Part shown: piece after piece, positions 7,735-18,514 of the stretch
Layout: every line of letters begins with the position of its first letter
Position numbering within the stretch: position 1 is the stretch's first letter
Assembly: GCF_020521235.1 (NCBI RefSeq)
Contig: NZ_BLAY01000099.1
Coordinates: 1 to 36,912 of the forward strand
Direction: 5' to 3'
Length of the DNA: 36,912 bases
From: Microseira wollei NIES-4236
GTDB lineage: Bacteria; Cyanobacteriota; Cyanobacteriia; Cyanobacteriales; Aerosakkonemataceae
Translations under genes and position numbers: made by a program
The notes under the pieces: generated by a model
The model's database searches: none
Seen by the model: the letters and a program-made list of their open reading frames with translations, nothing else
What the model was told of the DNA's origin: nothing

Positions 7735-8409
7735 TTAAAAAGCTCCTTGTCGGGTAATCAATACCCAGATGGTTTTGAGAATCAACCACAGGTCATACCA
7801 AAGACTCCACCGCTTTTGGTAACGCAAATCTAATGTAACAATTTGTTCAAAATCCTTGACAACAGAACGACCGTTGACTTGCCATTCGCCTGTTATACCG
7901 GGTTTAACATTTAACCTGAGCCAATGGCGATCGCTATAATAAATAACTTCATCCAAGCTGGGCGGACGAGTGCCAACTAAACTCATGTTTCCGATTAAAA
8001 CATTCCAAAACTGCGGCAGTTCATCCAGACTGGTGCGGCGCAAAAAACGACCAACTCTCGTGATACGCGGGTCATTCTTATGCTTAAAGATTGCTCCCTT
8101 GGATTCGTTTTTAATTTCAGATTTCAAGGCGTCGGCATTCTTGACCATTGTGCGAAATTTATAAATGGTAAAGCGACGCCCTCTCAGTCCGCAGCGCTTT
8201 TGCTGGTAGATTATAGAACCAGGGCTATCTAGTTTGATGGCAATGGCAATGGGGATAAATAATATGGCTAAAATTACCATTCCTACGATACTGCCTACGA
8301 TGTCTAACCCCCGTTTAAAAATGGAGCGAGTCGAGGGGTGGGGTGTGGGAAATAATCGGGAAGGTGATGAGGGGAAAAGAGTTGGTTTAATTGTTGTAAT
8401 TGTGAGCAT
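7735..8409 (-). CDS. sugar transferase (polyprenyl-phosphate hexose-1-phosphate transferase)
   Basis: The 224-residue protein is a monotopic phosphoglycosyl transferase of the bacterial sugar transferase family. It has one N-terminal membrane segment (IVGSIVGMVILAILFIPIAI), then the catalytic core: SPGSIIYQQKRCGLRGRRF, IYKFRTM, ITRVGRFLRRTSLDELPQF, NMSLVGTRPP (the DELPQ and GTRPP motifs are diagnostic), KPGITGEWQVNGRS and a C-terminal LILKTIWVL. It would transfer a hexose-1-phosphate to the lipid carrier in the first step of exopolysaccharide or O-antigen repeat assembly. It is about the length of the minimal family core. No other polysaccharide gene lies nearby, so the specific polymer cannot be told. 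Confidence 0.9.
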   Translation of the reverse strand: MLTITTIKPTLFPSSPSRLFPTPHPSTRSIFKRGLDIVGSIVGMVILAILFIPIAIAIKLDSPGSIIYQQKRCGLRGRRFTIYKFRTMVKNADALKSEIKNESKGAIFKHKNDPRITRVGRFLRRTSLDELPQFWNVLIGNMSLVGTRPPSLDEVIYYSDRHWLRLNVKPGITGEWQVNGRSVVKDFEQIVTLDLRYQKRWSLWYDLWLILKTIWVLITRQGAF

Positions 8410-8522
8410 ATTTTAGGAACCACGAAGACGCAAAGAACGCGAAGAGAAGATTGGTGTAGATGTGGGGAGTAAGGGCGATCGCCTATTCTGGGCATGTGAT
8501 GCGATCGCGAAGCGTGAATCAA

Positions 8523-9275
8523 TTATTTGATGCTGCTATCCTGGGAAAGCTGTTGCTGTTTACGTTTCAGCAGAAAACCAGCGCCGAATGTACCAAACAC
8601 CAATAAACCCAAGGCAGAACCAGGTTCGGGAACACTTTCAGGTGGCGTTGCACTAGAAATGGTGGCGGCAAGACTTGTGCTGTCGGAGTAAAAATTCCCG
8701 TTACCATAGCCAACAGCGAAGTCAATCGTGTCACCAGCATTAACGAACAAAGTGTTTGTAAATAACTTGGCACTAGAAGCACCGAAGCCGTTAACCAAGT
8801 CGTTGAACAGCGAAATGCCATTGTGAAGAACATGAACATCCGTTGTTGTTGGTCCAACAAAATCCGCTCCGGCAAACTTTGTTGCAAGTGAGTAGGTTCC
8901 GTCTTCAGGCGCAGTCCAGCGAACGATGCTATATTGCCCATTGAAGCCAGGATGAAACGTCAGCCCTGGTTCAAGAGTAACTGTACTAACATTGATTGGG
9001 CTGCCAGTGTTGTTGTTCACTACAGTAGGAGCGCTGAAGTAAGTGATTGAAGGATCTCGCCACCCTACGAAGCCAGCGTCGTTAGTAAAATTGGGGTACA
9101 GGTTGAAGGTAGACCCCAGAGATGACGACCAACCATATTGCCAAACACCATTAGGATTATTGGTTGTAGAAAAATCAGCAGCAGCATTGAAAGTGGCGGC
9201 GAGACTTGGACTAGCAGCGAAACCAATAATCACAGCTGCTGTCATCATCATTTTGGATGTTTGGAAAAAAGACAT
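8523..9275 (-). CDS. PEP-CTERM exported protein A
   Basis: The 250-residue protein has a signal peptide (MMMTAAVIIGFAASPSLAA), a beta-rich middle of no recognised family (YGWSSSLGSTFNLYPNF, VRWTAPEDGTYSLATKFAGA) and a typical PEP-CTERM tail (SVPEPGSALGLLVF, glycine-rich helix, KRKQQQ). The tail suggests sorting by an exosortase-type system to the outer layers. The middle resembles beta-sandwich domains seen in cyanobacterial PEP-CTERM proteins, but I assign no activity. ATG 9275 is preceded by a strong AAGGAGG; the longer ORF start at 9362 has none. It is the last of three tandem PEP-CTERM genes with similar ends. An HLR1-like site lies about 175 bp upstream. Confidence 0.85.
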   Translation of the reverse strand: MSFFQTSKMMMTAAVIIGFAASPSLAATFNAAADFSTTNNPNGVWQYGWSSSLGSTFNLYPNFTNDAGFVGWRDPSITYFSAPTVVNNNTGSPINVSTVTLEPGLTFHPGFNGQYSIVRWTAPEDGTYSLATKFAGADFVGPTTTDVHVLHNGISLFNDLVNGFGASSAKLFTNTLFVNAGDTIDFAVGYGNGNFYSDSTSLAATISSATPPESVPEPGSALGLLVFGTFGAGFLLKRKQQQLSQDSSIK

Positions 9276-9449
9276 GCAAAATCCTCCTTGCAATTCTTCA
9301 AAAGCAATAGAAACGATTGCTGCTTGTAAAGATGAGCTAATCTGTTCAATGGGCGATCGCATGAATGAGGGGAAGATGCACTAAATTTGAGCAATGCGCG
9401 ATCGCTTCTACTTTATATATCTGCCAATTTTTCCCAGGAGCTGGAAATT

Positions 9450-9467
9450 GTTACAAAAGTTCATATT
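9450..9467 (+). promoter_or_regulatory. HLR1-like direct repeat upstream of PEP-CTERM gene A
   Basis: GTTACAAA-AG-TTCATATT matches the HLR1 consensus at 8/8 and 6/8. It is part of a block of about 180 bp (9290-9470) that is largely repeated at 11119-11300 upstream of the lectin-like PEP-CTERM gene. On the minus strand, TATATAAAG follows toward the gene and could serve as a -10 region. Confidence 0.35.
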
Positions 9468-9561
9468 AGGGAGGCGATCGGATCGCGCAGGGGAGTAAGT
9501 GCGATCGCATATTATTTGTATGTGGTGCGATCGCGAAGCGTGTATCAATTATTTGAGACTG

Positions 9562-10242
9562 TTACCTGGCGCTTGCTGGAAAGCGTTTCAATAGGAAACC
9601 AGCACCGAAAACACCAAAAGCTAATAAACCCAACGCAGAAGTGGGTTCAGGGACAGATTGAGATTCACCAGCAGTAACTTGATTAAAGGTGAAATCGTCG
9701 AAAGCGGCAGTACCATTCCCAGTAATTTTGACAGAATGAATTCCTGCCGCAGAAATGCTCAGAGTAGATGGATCTTGTGCCGAAAAACTTCCCAACAAAT
9801 TCCCGTTTACTCCAAATGCTTCAATTAATAGCGATTTCGTCGGGTCAGGCCACCTGTCTGGCTTAATAGAGACAAAGTTGGTTACTGCCTTTATAGCAGG
9901 GTTTGATGGCATAAAAAAGCTAGCAAAAATTGGCTCTGAATAGCTTAATATGCCATTCTTGATTGCTCCAATTCCATTGCTTCCACTCACTGCATGACCG
10001 AATCCTAAATTAACAAGAGCTACCCCAGAATTGCCAGAACTGTCTGAGCTGAAGCTAACGCCTGATGACGCTAAAAACTGATTCGATATACGTGCCTGTG
10101 AAGGAACTGGATTCCCTGCATAAAAAGTCATTGCCCCACTCAGGTTATCAAAATTTATAGTGATAGCGAGGCTGGGACTAGCGGCAAAACCAAGCATGGC
10201 AGATGCCATTAATATAACTTTGGATGTTGGGAAACGAGACAT
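9562..10242 (-). CDS. PEP-CTERM exported protein B
   Basis: The 226-residue protein has a signal peptide (ILMASAMLGFAASPSLAI), a middle beginning TINFDNLSGAM and containing IEAFGVNGNLLGSFSA and AGIHSVKITGNGTAAFDDFT, and a PEP-CTERM tail (SVPEPTSALGLLAF, then KRFPASAR). The FDDFTF end of the middle is common in cyanobacterial PEP-CTERM proteins with a lectin-like beta-sandwich. ATG 10242 follows an AAGGAGG Shine-Dalgarno; the longer start at 10278 does not. It lies about 110 bp after the lectin-like pseudogene and may share its transcript. Its function is unknown beyond export and anchoring. Confidence 0.85.
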   Translation of the reverse strand: MSRFPTSKVILMASAMLGFAASPSLAITINFDNLSGAMTFYAGNPVPSQARISNQFLASSGVSFSSDSSGNSGVALVNLGFGHAVSGSNGIGAIKNGILSYSEPIFASFFMPSNPAIKAVTNFVSIKPDRWPDPTKSLLIEAFGVNGNLLGSFSAQDPSTLSISAAGIHSVKITGNGTAAFDDFTFNQVTAGESQSVPEPTSALGLLAFGVFGAGFLLKRFPASAR

Positions 10243-10349
10243 GAAAAATCCTCCTTGTAATTCTTCAACAACTGGCATTAATGCAGCGAGTCAGCGCCAG
10301 CGCAATTTTTTGCCACAGATTGATGATGCGATCGCGAAGCGTGAATAAA

Positions 10350-11102
10350 TCACTTGAAACTGCTACCCTGTACTTGCTGTGGCTGTTTACGTTTCAGCAG
10401 CGAACCTGCACCTAGCGCACCAAATGCCAATAAACCTAACGCAGAATTAGGTTCAGGAATAGATTTAGATTCACCAGGTTTAGAAGTACCGTACTCGACG
10501 TAATAGCCTTGACGTGCAAAACCCGTCCAGTCATTCCACTTACCAGGAATTGGTCTGTAGTCTATATGAGCATAATCTTCATTTCCAAGATTGTTAGGTT
10601 CGCCAAAACTCCAGTTTGAGTACGCACCGCCAACTGCCGATCCACCCGCTCCATTTTCTCCCCCTGACCAAAATATTGTTCCGGCTTCTGGTCCTGTTAC
10701 CCATTTCCAAGTTCCTTCCTGTTCTGCATCGCTAGCACCAATCCACCCCCAAGCGTCAAAATTAGTCCAAGCCCCAGGAGGAACAGGGGGATTTGGAAAA
10801 TTAGGCAGGATTAAGTTCGAGACAATAAAGTCAATTTAGACTTGAGAAGTAATTGTCGTTAGATAACCTTGGAGGCCATTGAAAACCCTTGTTTCAGCAG
10901 CAGATTTTGCCTCGTTCCAAGTGAAACGACCAGGGACAAACTCATAGTAGTGTCCTGTAGCTGGATTAAACAAAACAGCCGCTTGTACGTTTTTGGGTAT
11001 TAAAAACACTAGCGTCAAGGGTAGGGCGGCTAAAACTAAACCCCGATTTAACATGGAAAGAAACCGTTGCTTAAGCTTTGTGGATTTTTTTAAGCAAGAC
11101 AT
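10350..11102 (-). pseudogene. C-type-lectin-like PEP-CTERM protein with an internal stop
   Basis: The start ATG 11102 follows GGAGGATTTTGCGT. The signal segment (LVLAALPLTLVFLIPKNVQA) precedes a C-type lectin-like fold: HYYEFVPGRFTWNEAKSAAE, then GYLTTITSQV, then an in-frame TAA at codon 89 (10836-10838). The same frame stays open for about 160 more codons with the rest of the fold (AWGWIGASDAEQEGTWKWV, YSNWSFGEPNN, EDYAHIDY, KWNDWTG) and a complete PEP-CTERM tail (SIPEPNSALGLLAF...KRKQ). Family members usually have Glu after TSQV, so a GAA-to-TAA change is likely. Everything else is intact, so the lesion is recent, a sequencing error, or suppressed. The 88-residue product as read would lack the fold and the sorting tail. 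Confidence 0.8.
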
Positions 11103-11279
11103 ACGCAAAATCCTCCTTGTGATTCTGAAGGAGCAAGAGAAACAACTCATGCTTTTGAAGATGAGCTAATCTTGATCAACTAGCGATCGCATGAATGAGG
11201 AGAAGATGCACTAAATTTCACCAGCGATCGCTCGCTTCTACTTTAGATATCTGCCAATTTTTCCCAGGAGCTGGAAATT

Positions 11280-11297
11280 GTTACAAAAGTTTATATT
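11280..11297 (+). promoter_or_regulatory. HLR1-like direct repeat upstream of the lectin-like PEP-CTERM gene
   Basis: GTTACAAA-AG-TTTATATT matches HLR1 at 8/8 and 7/8. It sits about 180 bp upstream of the ATG at 11102, at nearly the same distance as the copy upstream of gene A. Confidence 0.4.
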
Positions 11298-11375
11298 AGT
11301 TACGATACCCAAGCGGGGTGTGGCATGTTGGGTTTCACTATCGTTCAACCCAACCTACATTTTTAGCCTAGATTT

Positions 11376-11570
11376 AAAACCCGCGCCGGCGGGTTTTGTT
11401 TGTGTAGAGCCACCCTTGAGGGCTTGTCGTTACTTTCCCTTTCAGCCCGCCAGGGATTTCAATCCCTGGCTGATAGCGAAAGTCCACGTCATGGACTAAA
11501 GAAATCTTTCGAGTCCATGACGTGGACTTTGGCTATTAGCCCTGCAATTTATTGCAGGGCGGGTTTTATG
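11376..11570. repeat. multi-hairpin non-coding element
   Basis: It contains AAAACCCGC..GCGGGTTTT (11376-11397), a perfect 17-bp inverted repeat AGTCCACGTCATGGACT / AGTCCATGACGTGGACT (11481-11497 and 11512-11528), and CCCTGCAA-TTTA-TTGCAGGG (11540-11559). The architecture (..GCGAAAGTC..GACTTT(C/G)GCTATTAGCCC..CGGGTT) matches the element at 18515-18681. It separates the PEP-CTERM genes from the end of the haemagglutinin/CHAT gene. Confidence 0.7.
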
Positions 11571-11589
11571 GGTAGTGACAAGGCTGTGA

Positions 11590-14500
11590 CTACCACGGGT
11601 TACCAATTAACGTAAATGCTGCCCAATAGTAAGGATGAGCAAAGTCTGTATCTGCGGTTTCGGGCAATTCTACAGTTGTTCCATCCCAAAGGCGCAATTT
11701 TCCCGCTGCTACCCGCACCTTTTCTTCTATTAAAGCAATTTGCGCTTGTCTGAGCGCTTCAGCTCGAATTGGCGCTGTTTGTAAGTGCTGGTAAAATGCT
11801 GCCATTAGTCCCAGGGTACCCTTATCGTTGGCACGCCACAAACTTGCCAGCGCCGATTTTACTCCCGCTTCCACTCCCAATCCAGCAAATCCTAATTCTG
11901 CTTGTTCGTCTCCTAACGCTGTTTGACAAGCAGAAAGTACTAACAATTCCACAGGTGGATTATTCCACTTTAACTGGCGCATTTGCGGCAGCAGCAAGCG
12001 AGTATCCCACAGTTGAATGTAAGAATTATCGGGATTGCCTGCCTGAAATCTGGCATGGGTTGCTAAATGGACAATTTCAAACTCTTGCTGATGGCGCTGT
12101 AGGTTGAGATTATTCAGGGTAAAACTTTCATTTAAAAGTCGGCGATTTTGCCCTATTTTAGCAGTAATGTTCGCTAATTCAACGGGAACAAAGGGCAAAG
12201 GTTCTTGTTCGCGAAATCTTGCCGCACCCATGCCTAAAATTCTGGCTTTTTGGAGATTGATGTAGCGAGGTTGGGTTAAGCTGAAACTGGGAATTAAAGC
12301 GAGACTGTATTGCTCGATGAAGAATTTTTGTCCATCGTGAAGTGCGGCGAAGGGGAGCGATCGCAAACTCGCATCTGGTACGAACATGATATTGGTAATG
12401 CCTTGCGATCGCAGCGTCGATTGAATCGGCGCAATTAAAAGATCGTACAGTTTTTGAGCGGATGTTAAATAACTGGTGGTGCGGGTTTTATAAGGATTTG
12501 TGACTTCACCGCGAAATTCGCTTGCTAGTGCTAGCACTTGTTGGCGCATCGCGTTGGGAATTAGCACGCGAATGGGTTCGCTAGTTCCCGTCACCAGTAT
12601 AAGTTCGATTGGGTCGTTGGGAGAGCGATCGCACAAAGGTTGCGGTAATTCTAAATTATTTTCCCTACCTAACCAAGACTCCCGCGCCGGACAAATTAAA
12701 GCTGCATTTTCTCTCAAATTGCGGCGACTAAATACTATGTATAGCACCGCCGATTTTATTCTCGTTTCTCGTTCCGTTTGTCGCAACCGCTGCTGAATAT
12801 TTTCTAAAGTAACGATAGGCGTAACAGCAGGTTGACCAAAGTAAGCTTCAAATTCCCGCGTCAACACCTGTTCAATTGCAGCGACAGAAGCATCAATTTC
12901 TACAGGAACAGTATCGCTAGTTTCTGATTGAATTGGGGGATTTTTTTGGCTATGAAGCAACTCAGTATCGTCTACCTGTGCGCTAGGTTGCGGTTGCGGT
13001 TGCGGTTGTGGTTGCGGTTGCGGTTGCGGTTGTGGTTGCGGTTGCGGTTGTGGAGTTACGCTATCAGTAACTAAACCAATATTGCCCAAACTAAAAGCAC
13101 GTGGAAAAGATTCCCCTGGAAACAGAGTAAATGCTCCCGTAGTAATTGCAGCTTGCGTCCCATTCGGTGTCAAACTTCCGATTACAAATGGTTGAATGGG
13201 AGCTGTTTCGTCTCCGCCAACGTGGCGAATTGTAATCGAACCTCCCCCTAAATTACCCGCTGTAGAAATACTCGCGGTTCCTGTTGGGGAAAAAGAAGTG
13301 GAAAATGAACCAGTAGCGCGGAAAAAACCGCCTGTAGACTCAATAAAAACATCTCCGCCTCTCCCATTTGTTCCGCCTTGGGTGTTAATGAAACTTACTT
13401 CAATATCTCCAATCGGATCTAAGTTAACGTTACCCCCATTTCCGATAGTTGCGCTAGAGTTAATTTCGCCAGTGGTAATTGCGGTTTGAGCTTGAACGAT
13501 AATATTACCGCCGCTGGTAATTCCAGATGAATTCAGGTTACCAGTAGTAATGGTTCCCGTTTGGGAGGTTAGGGTAATATTTCCTCCTCTATTTGTTGTG
13601 GAATTAGAGTTGAGGTTGCTACTATTAATGTTAGCAGGTGTGGTGAGAGCGATCTCGCCTCCATCCCCCGTATTAGAACTAGCATTAATTATCCCCGCCG
13701 TGGTATTAATTTGCCCTTGTTGACTGGTGATTCTAATCGCGCGACCAGGATTAACAATACTGCCTGTAGTAATATTTCCCTGCGCTGTTAAGGTAATCGT
13801 GGCATTATCAGCACCTCTAATAATTCCCCCTGTATAAGTAATAGAACCAAGAGTTTGTAACGTCACCGGGTCTTGAAACGTCGCGTCCCCTGTTAGAGTT
13901 ATCCTCCCGCTTCCATCCATCCTTCCAATAGTAATCGCTCGAAAACCATTTCCCAGCAAACTTATCTCTGTACTGGTTAACTCTAGAACGTTATTGTTCC
14001 CACTATCTGTCCCTCCCACTTGAATTTCTTGGTTAACCGTTGAGGGTTCAATTCTTAAATCTCCCGTGCCTGAAACAGTACCATAAAAATTAATTTCATC
14101 CCCAATTAGGTTCAAGATTCCAGCACCGCCATTGATATTGCCGCTAATGCTAGCTACGGGAGTAAAATTAAATTTATCTGCTTCATTTCCTCCAGTTAAG
14201 TTTTGGAATTGACTGAAACTCAGCGTCCCATTGTACGTGCCGCTATTATTTCCGGCGATATTCCAATTGTTAGGTGTATCTCTGCCAATCAGCGTACTCG
14301 TCGCGTTGTTCGTTCCAATGATATTTTCAATACTGGTAGCTGTCAAAGCCTGTAAATTGACGACTAAATTCCTGGTAAAATTAGCATAATTTAAGGTATC
14401 TGTTCCACTGCTGCCATCAATCGTGCCGTTCCAGTTAATCCCATCATTAAAAACAAATTCATCGTTAAGGTTGCCCCCAACCAGACGTTGAAAGTTGCTA

Positions 14501-17500
14501 AAATTGAGATTGTTATTAAACCTGCCGCTATTATTTCCTGCAATCGTCCAAGTATTGTTATTGTTATTGCCAATTATGGTGCTGGTGGCATTCGTCGTTC
14601 CAATAATGTTGTTAATATTGAGGTTGTTGATTCCTATTGCGTTTAAGTCTACTGTTACAGGAGCAGTAAAAGCAGAATAATCAAGGGTATTTATCCCCTG
14701 ATTTCCATCGATAATTCCGCCCCTGGTTACTCCGTTATCAAAGATAAAGTTATCATTTAATCTTCCCCCAATCAAACGTTGAAATTTGCGGAAATTGAGA
14801 ACATAATTGAGCCGCCCGCTGTTGCTGGTTGCGATATTCTAAGTATTGTTAAAATCGGGAGCAATTAAGGTAATGGTAGCATTGTTTGTGCCAACTATTG
14901 TTTCAATAATGACGGCATTTAACGTAGATAAATCTATAGTTACAGGAATCGTAAACGCTGAATAATCTAGCGTATCATTTCCGATATTACCATCAATTAA
15001 ACCACTCCAATTCATGGGATTTCGGCAAATAAAATTATCATCTAACAGTTTGCCAATCAGATTTTGAAATTGAATGAAATTCAGCGTATTATTTAGCGTA
15101 ACCCCGTTCGTTATTGCGAGGTTCCAAGTGTTGTTTGTATTGCCGCCAATCAGAGTGCTAGTTGCATTAGTTGTACCAATAACCAGTTCAATACCAGTTG
15201 CTCCTAGAGCAGATATATCTACAGTTAAGGCAGTTGTAAAGGCAGAATAATCTAAGGTATCCGTTCCCGTGTTGCCAGCAATGGTTCCGCCCCAGTTCAC
15301 GCCATCATTGAAAACGAAATTATCATCCAGCGTGCCACCGACAAGATTTTGAAAGTTCCTAAAGCTGAGGGTATTGTTAACCGTGCCGCTGTTCGTTCCT
15401 GTGAGGTTCCAAGTATTATTTGTATTGCTACCAATCAGAGTGCTAGTCGCGTTCGTTGTGCCAATAACGGTTTCAATGCCAGTTGCTCCCAAAGCAGCTA
15501 AGTCTACAGTTAAGTTGCTGGTAAAATTAGAATAATTGAGGGTATCGGTTCCCCTATTGCCATCGATGGTTCCTTGCCAATTCGCCCCATCATTGAAAAC
15601 AAAATTATCATCCAGGGTTCCACCCCTGAGATTTTCAATATTGTTGAAAGTAAAACCGTTTGGATAACCGCCGATACTGCCTGAGTTGCTACCTGTAATT
15701 GTCCAATCTGCGTTGCGGTTAGAACCTACTAAAGTTGCACCGCCTGCAATATTCACTGGAATGTTGAATGCAGCAGTAGGGTCGATTGCAATCGTGCCAG
15801 TGTTGTCAGAACTGCCAATAATAATTTGAGAGAAACCATTTTGGAGAGTCGCAAGTTCAGAGTTATCAAGATTTAAGTCATTGCGATCAAAATTTCCGCC
15901 GTAATGCCCAAACTGGGGTTGAGGGGTTGCAATCGGATTGTGCCAGTGCCTCTAATTTGAGTGTTGCTACCGAGGTTAATTTCATCAGCTTTTAGAGTAA
16001 TATTGCCGCTGCCAGGAGTTGGGTTAATATTAATGCCATTGAGTGCAATTTCATTGCTAGTGAGATTAATACCACCGCTGGTAGATTGAATGGTGCTGCC
16101 AGTATAGACAAAAATCAAACCAGTGGCAGTGAGATTGATGACACCACTGGTAGATTGAATCCTGCTACCAGTGATGAAAATGTCACTATTGCCAGCGAGT
16201 GTTATAGCACCAGTGGTAGATTGGATGCTGCTGCCATTATTGATGAAAATGACATCAGAGTTATTGATAGTTATGGCACCAGTTGTAGATTGGATGCTAC
16301 TGCCAACATTGAGGAACATGCCACCAGTGCCACTAAGCGTTATTGCACCATTATTAACGATCAACTGACTATCGTCGCCAATTGTCAGACGACCACCACC
16401 GTCGCTGACATTAAACCTAATATTTCCATTCCCTGTAGCAGTTAGTCGGGTGGCACCATTGAGCAAAATGCCATGTCCAGCAGGATTGCCAGTGCCGTTG
16501 ATCGTAATATTCCCATTTTCAACCGTGAACTGACTACCCGTAATAAAAACGCCAGGATTGCTACCACTACTGCCATTGAATGTAATATTTCCATTCCCTG
16601 TAACAGCGATCCGACTGTTATCAAAAGATCCACCAATTGTGTTAGCAGAGTTAGCTGTAGTTGTAATTGTAAAATTTCCCCCACCTGTATTAATGGCAGT
16701 ACCCGTCTGGATATGCATTACAGGAAATGAATTGGGATTACTACCCCTCCCCCTTGCTGTTAAGTTGATATCCCCGCCAGCAGAATTTAGAGTGGGATTA
16801 TTAAAAATGGCGAGGCGGTTATTTCCATTGAAAACAAGATTCAATGGTGCGCTACCTGCTGTCCCCTGAATTGGTTGCAAAATGGCAATATCGTTATCAG
16901 CATTTAACGTCAGCGTTCTCTCACTTATTAGATTAAAAGTTAGCGGCGCATTCAGGGTAATGTCTCCAGCTTGCGTGCCAGTATTTCCAGTTGAAATAGT
17001 AACATCGCCGAAATTGAGTGCAGTTGTAATCAAATCAACTCCCAACTCGGCATTATTACCAGATGATTGAAAAGGGGAAGTTGTGTTGATGTTGGTGTTG
17101 CCACTACCTGCAACAATGGTGATATTAGCAGGATCGATTAGCCATTCGCCGCCTAAACCTGCTGGTGCGCCTACATTGGGGACTGTGGTAATGGTAAGCG
17201 ATCGCATCCCACTCGTCTCGATAAATCCCCCATTCCCGGATTGCACCCCACCCCGTGCGGTCAGCGTACCGTAAACTTGAGCAGTATCTTGTGCAAAAAC
17301 AATTATTTGCCCCCCATTTCCCCGTTGCCAAGCATCAGCAGAAACAACAGAATCGGGACTAATAAATGTATATTGAGCATTAGGAAGAGGGCCAATTCCA
17401 GAACGATTACCGCCGATGAAAATATTACCGCCACCATTTGCACCAGAAGCATTAATATTGGCATCAATAACGGCAATTCGCGCGCCTAAAATATTAACTT

Positions 17501-18440
17501 CTCCTCCAACTGCCTGCTGATTGCTACTAGAAACACTTCCAGAAACAATCGCGGTTCCTGCTTGATTTGGTAGGTCAATACCCGAACCCGTCAGAACAAC
17601 TTGCCCTTGTTCGTTCACCGAAATAGCATTCGCATTACCCAGATTACCGCCAGTCAATAATTGAGGCAACGACAGCGGTCTTATTCCTGTTTCACTCTCT
17701 GATATCAGCGGCAATTCTATACTTAACAAATGTCCCGCTTGAGAAATGCGGATAACATTTCTCCCCGGAATTGCGGCAACGGTAATTCTGCCTCCCGGTG
17801 CTTCTAATGTGCCGAGATTGATTGCATTCCCACCCAGTAAGGTTAAACTTTCTCCCTTCTTGACGGCTAAATTACCAAAATTAACAATACTTCCAGAATT
17901 GAGAGTATCAAACCTAAATTCGTTCGGCGTACCAACCAAAACTGACCAATTATTTTCCCCAACCGCATTGAACCAATTATTGTTACCAAAACCGATACCC
18001 GTGGAGGTGGTTGCAGTAAAGGCAGCAGGTACGTTTAACTGAGCATTAGCACCAAAAATAATTCCTGCTGGATTCATTAAATATAAGTTAGAATTGCCAC
18101 CCAACACCTGAATCAGTCCGTTAATTAAGGACGCTTCCCCGCCATTGATGCGTCCGATAATATTGCGGATGTTCGGATTAGATAGAAAATTGGCAATTTG
18201 ACCTTCTGATAAGCCGAATTTTTCAAAGCTGTGAAACAGATTTGCCCCATCTCCGGATAATTGTCCCCCCTGGATGTTAAATTCGTTGCGGTTTGGGATA
18301 ACTTGCGTGTTAGTTCCGTCTGCTGCTGGCACAATAGATTGAGCAAAAGCGCTGGGAGAATTAATCTGAGGGATGAATCCGATTAATCCTGTTACAGTTA
18401 AGCAGGCTAGCGTCGATTTGAGGGGAATTGGGTGTAGCAT
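11590..18440 (-). pseudogene. filamentous haemagglutinin (TPS)-CHAT exoprotein, frameshift plus nonsense
   Basis: The start ATG 18440 has GGGAGGT about 8 nt upstream; the longer start at 18464 lacks this. Order: signal peptide (to SAFAQ), a two-partner-secretion haemagglutinin domain (NEFNIQGGQLSGDGANLFHS, NPAGIIFGANAQLNVPAAF), beta-helical repeats, about six repeats of roughly 96 residues (NATSTLIGSNTNNTWNL.., LDDNFVFNDG), a (QP)n linker, and a C-terminal CHAT domain with IVHLATHARF (His) and LVLSACQTALG (Cys). Two lesions break about 2,280 codons. The first is a frameshift near 15885-15905, after which the protein resumes as GNFDRNDLNLDNSELATLQ. The second is TAG at 14839-14841, where sister repeats have Trp (NNTWN). 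As read, the secreted part and the CHAT part are no longer joined. No ShlB-type secretion partner lies in the window. Confidence 0.8.
12986..13052 (-). repeat. hexamer tandem repeat encoding a (Gln-Pro)n linker
   Basis: About eleven CA(A/G)CC(G/A) units, seen on the plus strand as ggttgc/ggttgt, encode QPQPQP.. between the beta-helix and the CHAT domain. Confidence 0.9.
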
Positions 18441-18514
18441 CAGAGTAACCTCCCACGCAACCATTGCTAGATTCGTATTGGGCGCCAGACTATCCGGAGA
18501 AGTGCTTTTTATTG

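Noticed and set aside
10836-10838. Recoding or stop suppression at the lectin gene TAA
   Set aside because: TAA is not known to be recoded in cyanobacteria and no supporting structure is visible; a point mutation is simpler.
13196-13489. Plus-strand ORFs across the haemagglutinin/CHAT gene (also 16086-16445, 16558-16869, 17746-18042)
   Set aside because: They are antisense shadows of the low-complexity, Asn/Gly/Thr-rich coding sequence and lack family motifs and ribosome-binding sites.
15873-15910. Programmed frameshift in the haemagglutinin/CHAT gene
   Set aside because: No slippery heptamer followed by a pseudoknot is evident, and a separate nonsense codon downstream argues for decay.
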